A stretch of 34,782 nucleotides of DNA from Lachnospiraceae bacterium (GCA_017623815.1 JAGAOK010000029.1:1-34782); one strand, 5' to 3'; counted from the first letter of the stretch, positions 24,043 through 31,824 are shown. The notes: generated from the sequence alone by a model not told the origin. A program made the numbers and translations.

Positions 24043-24804
24043 ATGACATTATCAATAGGAACCTTTTTATTTGTATGCCCGCTTTTATTTTTAGCGGGAC
24101 TTGTAGATGCCATCGGCGGCGGTGGCGGACTGATTTCTCTTCCTGCTTACCTGATTGCCGGGCTTCCGATGCATCAGGCAATTGCCACCAATAAACTTTC
24201 TTCCACCTGCGGAACGACCTTGGCAACTGTGCGCTTTATCAAAAATAAACTCGTCAATTTTAAGTTAGCCATACCTTCCGTCATCAGTGCCATTATCGGC
24301 TCTTCCATCGGAGCTAAACTGTCTCTCATGATGGACGAAAGAATTATGGAATATATTTTATTCGTGGTTCTTCCGCTTGCAGCATTCATTGTTTTAAACA
24401 AAAAGTTGTTTAAAGACAACCCGGATGCAAAGCTTACATTAAATGCAAAGACTTATATGACTGCTGTCATCGCAGCCCTTATCATAGGAATGTACGACGG
24501 GTTCTACGGTCCGGGTACAGGAACTTTCCTGATTATTGCATTTACGACATTTGCAAAAATCAGTGTCGGAAGCGCCAATGCGCAGGCAAAAGTGATTAAC
24601 CTGACAACGAACATTACATCACTTATCATTTTTATTTTAAACGGACAAGTTCTGTTTTCCCTCGGTCTTGCCGCTGCTGCCTGCAATATGCTTGGCGGTT
24701 ATATCGGCGCCGGGCTAGTCATAAATAAAGGAAGCAGAATTGTAAAACCTACAATCCTGCTTGTCCTCCTGCTTTTATTCTTAAAAATCTTAGGCGTGTT
24801 TTAA
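24043..24804 (+). CDS. TSUP (TauE/SafE) family sulfite/organosulfur exporter-type permease
   Basis: 253-residue membrane protein with about eight hydrophobic segments and the two glycine-rich repeats of the family: VDAIGGGGGLISLPAYL near the start and MYDGFYGPGTGTFLIIAF in the second half. TSUP members export sulfite or sulfonates or import sulfur/carboxylate compounds. AAAGGAA precedes the ATG. Its stop codon overlaps that of the convergent symporter gene, and a shared terminator spans both stops. Confidence 0.9.
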   Translation: MTLSIGTFLFVCPLLFLAGLVDAIGGGGGLISLPAYLIAGLPMHQAIATNKLSSTCGTTLATVRFIKNKLVNFKLAIPSVISAIIGSSIGAKLSLMMDERIMEYILFVVLPLAAFIVLNKKLFKDNPDAKLTLNAKTYMTAVIAALIIGMYDGFYGPGTGTFLIIAFTTFAKISVGSANAQAKVINLTTNITSLIIFILNGQVLFSLGLAAAACNMLGGYIGAGLVINKGSRIVKPTILLVLLLLFLKILGVF

Positions 24805-24816
24805 GCATTAAACACG
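24795..24816. terminator. Bidirectional terminator spanning two convergent stop codons
   Basis: CGTGTTT (24795-24801) pairs with AAACACG (24810-24816) around the 8-nt loop TAAGCATT. The plus-strand stop TAA (24802-24804) and the minus-strand stop (24801-24803) lie at the loop edge. T-rich sequence follows on the plus strand (TCTTTATTT). Confidence 0.65.
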
Positions 24817-26075
24817 TCTTTATTTATTGCCTTTTCCTGATGTGCCACAATTGTAGTACATACTGCGTCGCCTGTGATATTTACCGCTGTTCTGAGCATA
24901 TCCAGAATACGATCGATACCCATAATCAGCGCGATGCCTTCCGTCGGAAGTCCCACGGAGTTAAGTACCATTGCAAGCGTTACAAGCCCTACACTCGGAA
25001 CACCTGCTGTACCGATGGAAGCAAGCGTCGCTGTCAAAACAACCGTCGCAAGGTTTCCGATTGTCAAATCAATACCATATACCTGCGCGATAAATACTAC
25101 AGCAACACCCTGCATGATAGACGTTCCATCCATGTTAATTGTTGCACCGAGCGGAATCGTAAAGGAAGAAATCTGCTTGGAGACTCCCATCTTTTTCGAC
25201 AATGTATCAATGGACATCGGAATGGTCGCATTCGACGTAGCTGTCGAGAATGCAAATCCCATAACCGGCAAAAATTTCTTGATAAATTTGACCGGGTTTA
25301 ATCTGGTAAAAATAAACAGGAAAACCTGATATACCACAAAACACTGAAGTAGCAGCGCCAAAACAACGCTTCCCATATACTTGAGCATCGGAGTAAATGC
25401 CGAAAAACCAACCGTTGCAAAGGTTCTTGCAATCAGACAGAACACACCGACCGGTGCGATGCTCATAATCGCCATCGTCATTTCCATCATCACATCATTA
25501 AACTGACTGAAGAAATTCGATACCGTACTTGCCTTGCTGCCGAGTTTTGCAAGCATAATACCCACAAAAAGCGCAAACACGATAATCGGAAGCATATCCG
25601 CATTTGCCATGGCACCAATCGGATTCTTCGGAATAATATTAAGCAGGGTATCCACAATGCTCGTACTGCTTGTAGCAGCCGACATTTCCGCCTTTTCCAC
25701 CGCATCCATATTCAGGCCGATACCCGGATTAATTATATAAGCCACAGACAACGCAATCGATACTGCAAGTGCTGTCGTTGCAATGTAAAAGCCTACAGTC
25801 TTAAGTCCTACTTTTCCAAGTGTCTTTGTATCACCGATTGCCATACTTCCGCATACAAGAGAACAAAAAACAAGCGGAACAACGAGCATCTGCATCAGAC
25901 GGATAAAGCCCTGTCCGATGACATATAACACACCTTCCACTATAAATTTATCCTTGAAGTCACTTGCCGGTATCACATAATGAATTACAATACCTGTAAT
26001 TGCGCCGACAAGAAGTGCGATAAAAATCTTTGTGGAAAGACCTAATTTCTTCTTTTCCTTTTTTGTTTCTGCCAT
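24801..26075 (-). CDS. Dicarboxylate/amino acid:cation symporter (DAACS family)
   Basis: Sodium- or proton-coupled carrier for glutamate, aspartate, serine/threonine or C4-dicarboxylates. The 424-residue protein shows the GltP-type features: about eight helices, the serine-rich hairpin FAFSTATSNATIP, the NMDGT motif (GATINMDGTSIMQG) and DRILDMLRTAVNITGDA in helix 8 with the substrate-binding Asp/Arg/Asn residues. Substrate preference cannot be fixed. The ATG overlaps the TAA of the RmlD-like gene (TAATG), and its GGAGGG site is inside that gene. Confidence 0.93.
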   Translation of the reverse strand: MAETKKEKKKLGLSTKIFIALLVGAITGIVIHYVIPASDFKDKFIVEGVLYVIGQGFIRLMQMLVVPLVFCSLVCGSMAIGDTKTLGKVGLKTVGFYIATTALAVSIALSVAYIINPGIGLNMDAVEKAEMSAATSSTSIVDTLLNIIPKNPIGAMANADMLPIIVFALFVGIMLAKLGSKASTVSNFFSQFNDVMMEMTMAIMSIAPVGVFCLIARTFATVGFSAFTPMLKYMGSVVLALLLQCFVVYQVFLFIFTRLNPVKFIKKFLPVMGFAFSTATSNATIPMSIDTLSKKMGVSKQISSFTIPLGATINMDGTSIMQGVAVVFIAQVYGIDLTIGNLATVVLTATLASIGTAGVPSVGLVTLAMVLNSVGLPTEGIALIMGIDRILDMLRTAVNITGDAVCTTIVAHQEKAINKDVFNA

Positions 26076-26920
26076 TATTCAAGCCCTCCCGTCTCATCTA
26101 AATATTCTTTGAGAGCTGTTCTCCACTCTGCCGGTTCTTCCACTCCTGTCAGGCGGAGCATCATGTTGTCGAGTACACAGTAATCCGGGCGAAGAACATC
26201 CGTCCTATCCACCGGAATAAGTTTTATCTTGTCTGTATTTCCTGTATATTCCAAAATAGCCTGTGCAAACTCATAACGGTTACAACTGCCTTTGCAAACT
26301 GCATGATAAATACCATATTCATCATGATCAATAAAATGCTGTATTACTTTCGCCACTTCTTTTGTACTGGTCGGTACTCCATAGCGGTTCTGCGCCACAT
26401 TGAACGTTTCTTTTTTCCCTACTGCGGAAAGCAGTTCATCCACAAAATCTTTTCCGATTCCGTAATTCCACGAACTGCGGATAATAACAAAACGATTGCA
26501 AAGCTGTGTCACAATTTTTTCTCCTGCAAGTTTTGACTTACCATAAACCGACTTCGGACTTGTTTCATCAAATTCATTGTACGGACGTTCCGCTTTGGAA
26601 TTGAACACATCATCCGTAGAAATCTGAATAAATTTTGCATTTATTTCCTCTGCCGCTTCCGCCAGATTACGAACACCGATGGCATTGACAAGATATGCCT
26701 TGTCCGGATCCTTCTCACACCCTTCTACATCTGTAAATCCCGCACAGTTAATGATGACATCCGGCCGATTAATTTTCATGTACTGAGCCACCTGATCATG
26801 ATTGGTAATATCCATCTCATCGATGTCCGTTGTTAAAATGCGATACTGTCTGCTGTCTAATAGCTGTTGCAGAGCCGATCCCACATGTCCCTGTGCACCT
26901 GTAATTAACACATTTAACAT
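26075..26920 (-). CDS. RmlD-like dTDP-4-dehydrorhamnose reductase (SDR superfamily)
   Basis: NAD(P)-dependent reductase fold of 281 residues. The nucleotide loop is GAQGHVGSAL, the catalytic Tyr-Lys pair is in SVYGKSKLAGE, and FIQISTDDVFNSKAERPYNE matches the RmlD signature. RmlD makes dTDP-L-rhamnose, but no rmlA, rmlB or rmlC is here, so a related sugar-nucleotide reductase is possible. I start at 26920, preceded by AGGAGGTATAGTT; the frame is open 21 codons upstream into the terminator. It is coupled to the downstream symporter gene. Confidence 0.85.
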   Translation of the reverse strand: MLNVLITGAQGHVGSALQQLLDSRQYRILTTDIDEMDITNHDQVAQYMKINRPDVIINCAGFTDVEGCEKDPDKAYLVNAIGVRNLAEAAEEINAKFIQISTDDVFNSKAERPYNEFDETSPKSVYGKSKLAGEKIVTQLCNRFVIIRSSWNYGIGKDFVDELLSAVGKKETFNVAQNRYGVPTSTKEVAKVIQHFIDHDEYGIYHAVCKGSCNRYEFAQAILEYTGNTDKIKLIPVDRTDVLRPDYCVLDNMMLRLTGVEEPAEWRTALKEYLDETGGLE

Positions 26921-26965
26921 AACTATACCTCCTGTTTTCCTGCAAAGCCCCCACCTTGCAAAGCC

Positions 26966-26997
26966 TAAAAAAAGGGCAACCAAAAGAGTTGCCCTTT
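26966..26997 (-). terminator. Rho-independent terminator after the glycosyltransferase gene
   Basis: AAAGGGCAAC (26971-26980) pairs perfectly with GTTGCCCTTT (26988-26997) around a 7-nt loop, and on the minus strand is followed by a T run ending at 26966. It lies between the glycosyltransferase stop and the RmlD-like start, downstream of a possible promoter for the latter. Confidence 0.88.
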
Positions 26998-27008
26998 CAA
27001 TTACTTAT

Positions 27009-27037
27009 ACTTTATCAAAATTTTCTGTTTCATGCAA
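27009..27037 (-). promoter_or_regulatory. Candidate promoter upstream of the terminator hairpin
   Basis: On the minus strand TTGCAT (27032-27037), 17-nt spacer and TAAAGT (27009-27014). Transcripts starting about 27002 would carry the terminator hairpin in the 5' leader of the RmlD-like gene, an attenuator-like arrangement. It may be a chance match. Confidence 0.4.
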
Positions 27038-27053
27038 GTTTTACGCGATGATT

Positions 27054-28229
27054 TTACTGCCCGCACACCTGCATAATCTTGTCTGCTGCACCTTTTGCAC
27101 CGCTGCATTTTTTAAATCCCTCTGAGATTTTTTTCGCACTTTCTTTATACGATGCATTCCCAAGTACCTTCTCCACTGTTTCACGGATGGTTTCCGGATG
27201 ATCCTTAAGCAATTTTTCGCCTGCACCGAGCATTTCCACTCTTGTTGCAACACCGCCCTGTTCTGATGTCTGCGGATACGTTACAAGCGGTACTTCATAA
27301 TAAAGGCTTTCATTCACACTGTTCATTCCGCAGTGTGACAGGAATACATCTGCCTGCTGAAGCACTGCAATCTGATCCACATATTCCTGTACGGAAATAT
27401 GCGCCGGGATTTCTCCCAGTTCTTTTATGTCTATCAAATTACCGACAGACATAATCACTTGATAATCCGTATCTTTCAATGCCTTGATACAGTTTTTGAA
27501 AAATTTCACATTGTCATTCATGACCGTTCCGAGAGAAATATAGATGAGTTTCTCTCTTTCTTTTGTAATCGCGTTCTCTACCGGCCGGACAGACGGTCCT
27601 ACAAACGCATACTTGTCGTTAAACGTTTCACTGCATGGCTGAAACTGCGGTGAAGTATAGACAACTGTCTCGGTACTTTCATCATTCTGAATTAAATCAA
27701 GTACACTTTTTACAGGAAATCCCGCATTCTGAAGCCGCTTAATATCTTTATTAATTTTTCCCATGGAAAAAATCATTCCGAAAAGCTCGCTGATACTCTG
27801 CTTTAAAATCTTTGCCGAATGCTGATTAAAAGCAAAAGTTGTCGTGGATGAAACAAACGGGATTCCCATTTTCAGTGCCACCGCTTTTCCCCAAACAGCC
27901 ATGGAATCTGCCACGATACAATCCGGCTGCAGGCGCTCCATCTCTTTGCATACACTGTCATTAAGCGCAAGTGTTGTATCAACGAGAAGCCTTGTGGAAA
28001 ACGCAAGGTCTTTTCCGACTTTCGTCGCATCTTTCGGGTCAAGCTTCTGCTCTGCATCAAACTCATCACATGCCACAAAAGTTGCACCTGTCGATTCGAT
28101 TTTCTCACGGAATGGCTCATAAGAATAATAAATCACCTCATGTCCTCTTGCAATTAATTCCTTTACAACGCCGAGCGTCGGATTTGTGTGTCCGTGCGCC
28201 GGGATACAGAAAAATACTATTTTACTCAT
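27054..28229 (-). CDS. MGT-family glycosyltransferase (GT1, UGT-like)
   Basis: A 391-residue GT-B glycosyltransferase resembling macrolide and other natural-product glycosyltransferases. The N-terminus MSKIVFFCIPAHGHTNPTLG carries the catalytic-site histidine region (AHGHTNPT). The nucleotide-sugar signature at about 285-335 is FLSHCGMNSVNESLYYEVPL, followed by YPQTSEQGG. No signal peptide, so it acts in the cytoplasm on a small acceptor. Its start codon overlaps the DUF3021 stop by 4 nt, making it the last gene of the LytTR-DUF3021-glycosyltransferase operon. An MGT enzyme could inactivate an incoming antibiotic by glycosylation or decorate a lipid; neither is shown. Confidence 0.9.
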   Translation of the reverse strand: MSKIVFFCIPAHGHTNPTLGVVKELIARGHEVIYYSYEPFREKIESTGATFVACDEFDAEQKLDPKDATKVGKDLAFSTRLLVDTTLALNDSVCKEMERLQPDCIVADSMAVWGKAVALKMGIPFVSSTTTFAFNQHSAKILKQSISELFGMIFSMGKINKDIKRLQNAGFPVKSVLDLIQNDESTETVVYTSPQFQPCSETFNDKYAFVGPSVRPVENAITKEREKLIYISLGTVMNDNVKFFKNCIKALKDTDYQVIMSVGNLIDIKELGEIPAHISVQEYVDQIAVLQQADVFLSHCGMNSVNESLYYEVPLVTYPQTSEQGGVATRVEMLGAGEKLLKDHPETIRETVEKVLGNASYKESAKKISEGFKKCSGAKGAADKIMQVCGQ

Positions 28230-28654
28230 ACTTCCTCCTGTAATTTACGGTTCATTTTGTTGATGGACGGACGGATGGATAAGAAATAAATCATCGTCCA
28301 GATAACTGCATATCCTGCAATAAAGATGATGGTAAAGATGAAAATCACCTTCGGATCACATTTCAGCCATCCGTTGAGTAGATAAATCAACAAATAATCA
28401 AAATAAAGAACAATTGCCTGAATAAAGCTGGCCCACATCAGCGGAAGTTTTTCAATCTGATATACCACACTGACGCCGGCCGCAATAAACGCCATCAGTG
28501 CAGACGATAAAATTGCAAGTGCCACCTCATTGACCGTCAAGGTCATCGTTTCGCCTCCGCCCTGTATACATAAATTAATAATTGCTAAAATAATAGGTCC
28601 GCCGACAGACGCCATCAAACCTCTATGGACAAATTCTTTCACATGTTTTTTCAT
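28226..28654 (-). CDS. DUF3021 family membrane protein
   Basis: A 142-residue integral membrane protein with four hydrophobic segments (about 12-30, 43-66, 72-93, 102-123), the pattern of DUF3021. These proteins are regularly encoded next to LytTR regulators and are thought to modulate them at the membrane. I start at 28654, where the ATG overlaps the LytTR stop (ATGA); the AGGAGG ribosome binding site lies inside the LytTR gene. Its own stop overlaps the glycosyltransferase start by 4 nt, so all three genes are coupled. Confidence 0.88.
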   Translation of the reverse strand: MKKHVKEFVHRGLMASVGGPIILAIINLCIQGGGETMTLTVNEVALAILSSALMAFIAAGVSVVYQIEKLPLMWASFIQAIVLYFDYLLIYLLNGWLKCDPKVIFIFTIIFIAGYAVIWTMIYFLSIRPSINKMNRKLQEEV

Positions 28655-29094
28655 TTCACATTCAACCTCCTTTTTATATCCGCAAAACATCTTCTGGAAA
28701 CATATTCCGTATAGCCGCTTTTAAAAACCACATCCACGGCTCCCGTATACATTCCTGTGAATCTTTCGATTCTATTCTGATTTGCCAAAGAAGATTTGTT
28801 GATTTTGATAAAACATTCCGGCAGAAGCTCCTCCATTTCATAAAGTCGCTGTCTTAAACGGAACTGCTCTTTATTTCCGCATATCGCATATGTTTTTCCG
28901 TCGATTACCGTAATGCACTCAATCTCCTTCAGTTTCAGAACTTTGATGTCATCTTCTGTATAGGCTGTGATTTCATCCGAACCATCGTACTGCATGACCA
29001 GCTCCTCAATCCTGTCGGTCAGCTCCGACTTCTTATGGACGGTCGCCACAACCTCTTCCTCTTTTGACTTATCAATGACTAATCGAAAGTTCAT
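28651..29094 (-). CDS. LytTR-type DNA-binding regulator without receiver domain
   Basis: 147 residues. After an N-terminal helical part (about 1-45) comes the LytTR beta-sheet domain, with the family-typical FIKINKSSLANQNRIERF and YVSRRCFADIKRRL. There is no response-regulator receiver domain, so it is not a classical two-component protein; control presumably comes through the DUF3021 partner. I start at 29094, with AGGAGGTGAGG before it; seven further codons are open upstream. Upstream direct repeats at 29151-29182 are its likely operator. Confidence 0.9.
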   Translation of the reverse strand: MNFRLVIDKSKEEEVVATVHKKSELTDRIEELVMQYDGSDEITAYTEDDIKVLKLKEIECITVIDGKTYAICGNKEQFRLRQRLYEMEELLPECFIKINKSSLANQNRIERFTGMYTGAVDVVFKSGYTEYVSRRCFADIKRRLNVK

Positions 29095-29113
29095 TTCCTC
29101 ACCTCCTGAGTGC

Positions 29114-29182
29114 ATTATAACGCCACAAAAACTAAAATGTTGGTTTTTGCGGTAAGCGGTATTATTTTTAAGGTAAGCGGTA
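29114..29182 (-). promoter_or_regulatory. LytTR operon promoter with paired direct-repeat operator
   Basis: On the minus strand a perfect TATAAT lies at 29114-29119 with a poor -35 (CAACAT), pointing to activator dependence. GGTAAGCGGTA occurs at 29151-29161 and 29172-29182 (TACCGCTTACC on the minus strand), 21 bp apart. AgrA and ComE also bind 9-bp direct repeats with 12-bp spacers, a 21-bp period. The repeats lie about 44-75 bp upstream of the expected start site (about 29107). Confidence 0.75.
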
Positions 29183-29230
29183 GTTTAAAGTTATCGTTAT
29201 GCTCATACCTTTTTCAAACGTTTCGTACGT

Positions 29231-29665
29231 TTATAAATATCCTCTTTCCTTCGCTTCTTCAATTAGTTTAGGTTGAATCAACGGATAGGTCCAGTTCTCA
29301 ACCAATTCATCCACAATTATAATTTTTTCTATTTCACTATTTAAGCTTTCAAATGAAAAGACATCTGCAATATAAAGCATTCCAAATGTCTCGTCCTCTA
29401 TATTCTCATTTACTCTTGTTTTGCCCTTTACGGAATATACACATATAGGCTTAATATCGAAATGGGCTGCTCCGGTCTCTTCTTTCAATTCTCTCTTTGC
29501 AGTGTCTAAAATAGTTTCACCGACTTCTCTGTGTCCGCCGGGAACTTCAAAAGTATCACGTTCCCGATGTTTACAAAACACCCATTTGCCATCCGATTTT
29601 GCAATAATAACTGCAAATTTTAACAGACTGTCATCCACACTATCGTAAAATTTTACCTCTACCAT
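29231..29665 (-). CDS. Nudix hydrolase
   Basis: A 144-residue Nudix protein. The box is intact: GGHREVGETILDTAKREL followed by KEETGA, with the family glutamates that bind the metal. Members hydrolyse nucleoside diphosphates linked to other groups (sanitation or signalling nucleotides); substrate unknown. I start at 29665, with GGAGG 10 nt before; the frame is open far upstream (29779), overlapping the GNAT gene end, without a better site. It is the last gene of the run starting with the methyltransferases. Confidence 0.88.
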   Translation of the reverse strand: MVEVKFYDSVDDSLLKFAVIIAKSDGKWVFCKHRERDTFEVPGGHREVGETILDTAKRELKEETGAAHFDIKPICVYSVKGKTRVNENIEDETFGMLYIADVFSFESLNSEIEKIIIVDELVENWTYPLIQPKLIEEAKERGYL

Positions 29666-29705
29666 ACTACAAATGCCTCCACGAATCGAATTTTCTGTCT
29701 TTCCA

Positions 29706-30239
29706 TCAAGATCTCTCCAACACATTTTTTGCCGCCCAATTTCCGTAGGTGTCAAAATACAGTCCCCGGTACTCGTCAAAATTCACCTTGCAGTTGTATC
29801 CGAGAAGCTCCATGTCCACGCCGAACAACGTCACTTGCACTCCGAGTTCCTGCATTCCGTTGGTAAGATAAAATTTCTTTCTGCGCTCACGCTCTGCCTG
29901 CGTATCTGCCCCTTCCTCAATACTTTCAATCTCAAGGAAGAACCTGTGTCCCTTATATGCTTCCTGCAAAGCTTTCAGCGCCGCACCACCGATTCCGCAG
30001 CTGCGCTTATCGCTACTCACCGCAAAATAATCCAGCAATACAAGGTCTGCACCGTTCATCGTAATCGCCATTCCGGAAAACTCTCCCTCTTGCTCTGCCA
30101 CCCAAACATCAGCTGCGCCGCCTCTATGTTTCAGCCAAATCATCCAAAACGGTTTCTTTTCATTTGCAGGAAATGCTTCATTATATAATTTTTTAATCTC
30201 GCGCCAATCCTTGCGCGATTGTACTTTTCTGAGTTTCAT
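29706..30239 (-). CDS. GNAT family N-acetyltransferase
   Basis: 177-residue acetyltransferase-like protein. The N-terminus (MKLRKVQSRKDWREIKKLYN) and the middle segment DYFAVSSDKRSCGIGGAALKAL, here shortened to SSDKRSCGIGGAALKAL, give the acetyl-CoA binding motif (GIGGAAL). It is a divergent GNAT with an unclear substrate. I start at 30239; upstream sites are poor and the frame stays open to 30311, which would overlap the membrane protein gene. The ribosome binding site (AACAGG) is weak, so the start is uncertain. Confidence 0.78.
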   Translation of the reverse strand: MKLRKVQSRKDWREIKKLYNEAFPANEKKPFWMIWLKHRGGAADVWVAEQEGEFSGMAITMNGADLVLLDYFAVSSDKRSCGIGGAALKALQEAYKGHRFFLEIESIEEGADTQAERERRKKFYLTNGMQELGVQVTLFGVDMELLGYNCKVNFDEYRGLYFDTYGNWAAKNVLERS

Positions 30240-30283
30240 AGCCTGTTCTGCTTTCTTACATTTTTTCAAAGTTATTGTTTCAA

Positions 30284-30775
30284 TTATAATAAAGCCAACT
30301 GAACAATGCAACCGGACAAAACTGCAACGATAAGCCCCAGCACGCAGCCTATGGCCGCACCTCTGACATGAAACAGCTTATCTTTATATTCCTTATCCAT
30401 GTCTTCCGTTCCCGGAATTCGGAGTTTTTGACTGTGACAGAAAATCCCCCAGTCAAGAACAATCATGTCGTAAATATTCACCGCAAAAAACAGTACAAAA
30501 ACATGGGAAAACGTTTCTAAAAAACTTCTGCATCCGGAAGCATATGCGATTACTGCCAACACACCTGCAAAAAACAACATTCCAAGCACTTTCTTTTTCA
30601 TATGCTTTTTCTCTTTTGTCGCAATCACATCCTTGTACTGCGGAAGCTCCGCCACTCTTTTTCTAATCGCCGGCGGATACGATGCAATCATACATAAAGG
30701 ATCCTTATATATCGGCGGTAAAATAATAAGTGTAAAAATAGCACAACACACGATACACTGAACTGTCAATAACAT
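30284..30775 (-). CDS. Uncharacterised four-helix membrane protein
   Basis: 163 residues, four hydrophobic segments (about 2-22, 62-82, 88-108, 137-160), with a cytoplasmic basic stretch between the first two (AELPQYKDVIATKEKKHMKKK). I do not recognise the family. GTAGGAGGG precedes the ATG. It follows the deleted methyltransferase gene by 12 nt. Confidence 0.78.
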   Translation of the reverse strand: MLLTVQCIVCCAIFTLIILPPIYKDPLCMIASYPPAIRKRVAELPQYKDVIATKEKKHMKKKVLGMLFFAGVLAVIAYASGCRSFLETFSHVFVLFFAVNIYDMIVLDWGIFCHSQKLRIPGTEDMDKEYKDKLFHVRGAAIGCVLGLIVAVLSGCIVQLALL

Positions 30776-30787
30776 CTCTTTTCCCTC

Positions 30788-31084
30788 CTACTTACTTGCT
30801 ATCATACAACAAAGCGGCGCAATTTTGCTTTCACGCTTTTTATAGGCCGCCTGCGCTTCCTTTAACATATTTTCCGCATAGTCCGTCGCTTCCCAGCTTT
30901 TTACCTTATCTGCCAGACGAAATGTAAACATTCCTGTTCCGCACGCAAGCTCTAACACTTTCATATCCTTCTTCAAATATGGAACAATTCTTGTACAAAT
31001 CTCATCATAGCTTTTATCCACACTTTTCATAAACAGTGAATAAATCGGCGCATATCTCTGCCAGAATTTTTTATTATCGTTCAT
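30788..31084 (-). pseudogene. Class I SAM methyltransferase, internally deleted remnant
   Basis: 98 residues with a normal start (MNDNKKFWQRYAPIYSLFMK) and the SAM motif KVLELACGTGMFTFRLAD and EATDYAENML. The next 100 or so residues, which normally hold the catalytic half, are missing. The tail APLCCMIASK resembles the usual C-terminal end of this family, so an in-frame internal deletion is likelier than a simple truncation. Full-length relatives are about 200 residues. AAGGTG lies in the preceding gene before the ATG, and the two genes overlap by 11 nt. Confidence 0.72.
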
Positions 31085-31709
31085 CGCTTTTCACCTTCCT
31101 AATCCTTAAAACTTTTGTATAATCACAGTGTTTCGTTTCCACAATCTCCAATCCGAACGTCTTAAAATATGCATTTAAATCTTTTTTTAAAAGAATGCGG
31201 TAACTTTTCGGCTCCATCAGATGAATCGGTAAAAACAATAGTTTCTGCCACCGGATCTTACTTGGTTCCCACTCGGTAATAATCAGTTCACCGTTGTCCT
31301 TAAGCAACCGTTTTAATTCGCAAATAACACGTCCTGCCAACTCCTCCGGCATTTCATGAAGCACAAGCGCCATTGAAATCTTGTCAAAGCAGGCATCTTT
31401 AAATTCCGTCTTTGTCGCATCCATATGATAGAATTTTAAATTTGGGGCTCCGGCTTTTCTTCTCTTTTCTTTTGCTACTGCAAGCATCTCTTTGGAAATG
31501 TCTGCTCCGACTACTTTCGCATCCGGTCTTTCTTTGGCAATCTTAATCGCATTTGCCCCTGTTCCGCAGCAAATGTCCAAAACCGATTCCTTTTTACCAA
31601 TACAGGAAACCACGGCTTTGCGCGGACTTTTTCCCGGATTACGGAAATAGACAAAGTCTAGTAGATCATACGCTCCGGCAGTTAATTTATAATAAAGTTG
31701 ATAATACAT
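31074..31709 (-). CDS. Class I SAM-dependent methyltransferase
   Basis: 211 residues. The SAM-binding motif I is SVLDICCGTGANAIKIA, motif II VVGADISKEML and the later part LVLHEMPEELAGRVICELKRL is UbiE-like. C-terminal KKDLNAYFKTFGLEIVETKH fits small-molecule or quinone-type methyltransferases. The acceptor cannot be named. It is first in a five-gene run (this gene, the remnant, a membrane protein, GNAT, Nudix), behind the promoter at 31751-31779. AAAGGAA lies about 10 nt before the ATG. Confidence 0.9.
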   Translation of the reverse strand: MYYQLYYKLTAGAYDLLDFVYFRNPGKSPRKAVVSCIGKKESVLDICCGTGANAIKIAKERPDAKVVGADISKEMLAVAKEKRRKAGAPNLKFYHMDATKTEFKDACFDKISMALVLHEMPEELAGRVICELKRLLKDNGELIITEWEPSKIRWQKLLFLPIHLMEPKSYRILLKKDLNAYFKTFGLEIVETKHCDYTKVLRIRKVKSDER

Positions 31710-31742
31710 TTTAATTCATTCCTTTCTCTTTTTTGTTTGTTT

Positions 31743-31779
31743 ATATGAACATGTAATCATATGTTTAAGTGTTTGTCAA
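31743..31779 (-). promoter_or_regulatory. Promoter of the methyltransferase operon with overlapping inverted repeat
   Basis: On the minus strand TTGACA (31774-31779), a 17-nt spacer and TTACAT (31751-31756). The inverted repeat ATATGA (31743-31748) / TCATAT (31757-31762), 8 nt apart, brackets the -10, so a repressor bound here would block the promoter. No obvious regulator gene is in the adjacent operons. Confidence 0.6.
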
Positions 31780-31788
31780 TAGAAAATG

Positions 31789-31824
31789 CAAAAAAAATCA
31801 ATCGGCAAACCATTTACCGATTGA
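31789..31824 (-). terminator. Rho-independent terminator of the metallo-beta-lactamase gene
   Basis: TCAATCGGCAAA (31798-31809) and TTTACCGATTGA (31813-31824) form a 12-bp stem with a 3-nt loop, and a run of eight T follows on the minus strand. It lies 10 nt after the stop of the gene at 31834. Confidence 0.88.

Noticed and set aside
29216..29232. Hairpin AAACGT/ACGTTT after the Nudix gene
   Set aside because: Six base pairs, no T run in the transcript direction and overlap with the stop codon; too weak for a terminator call.
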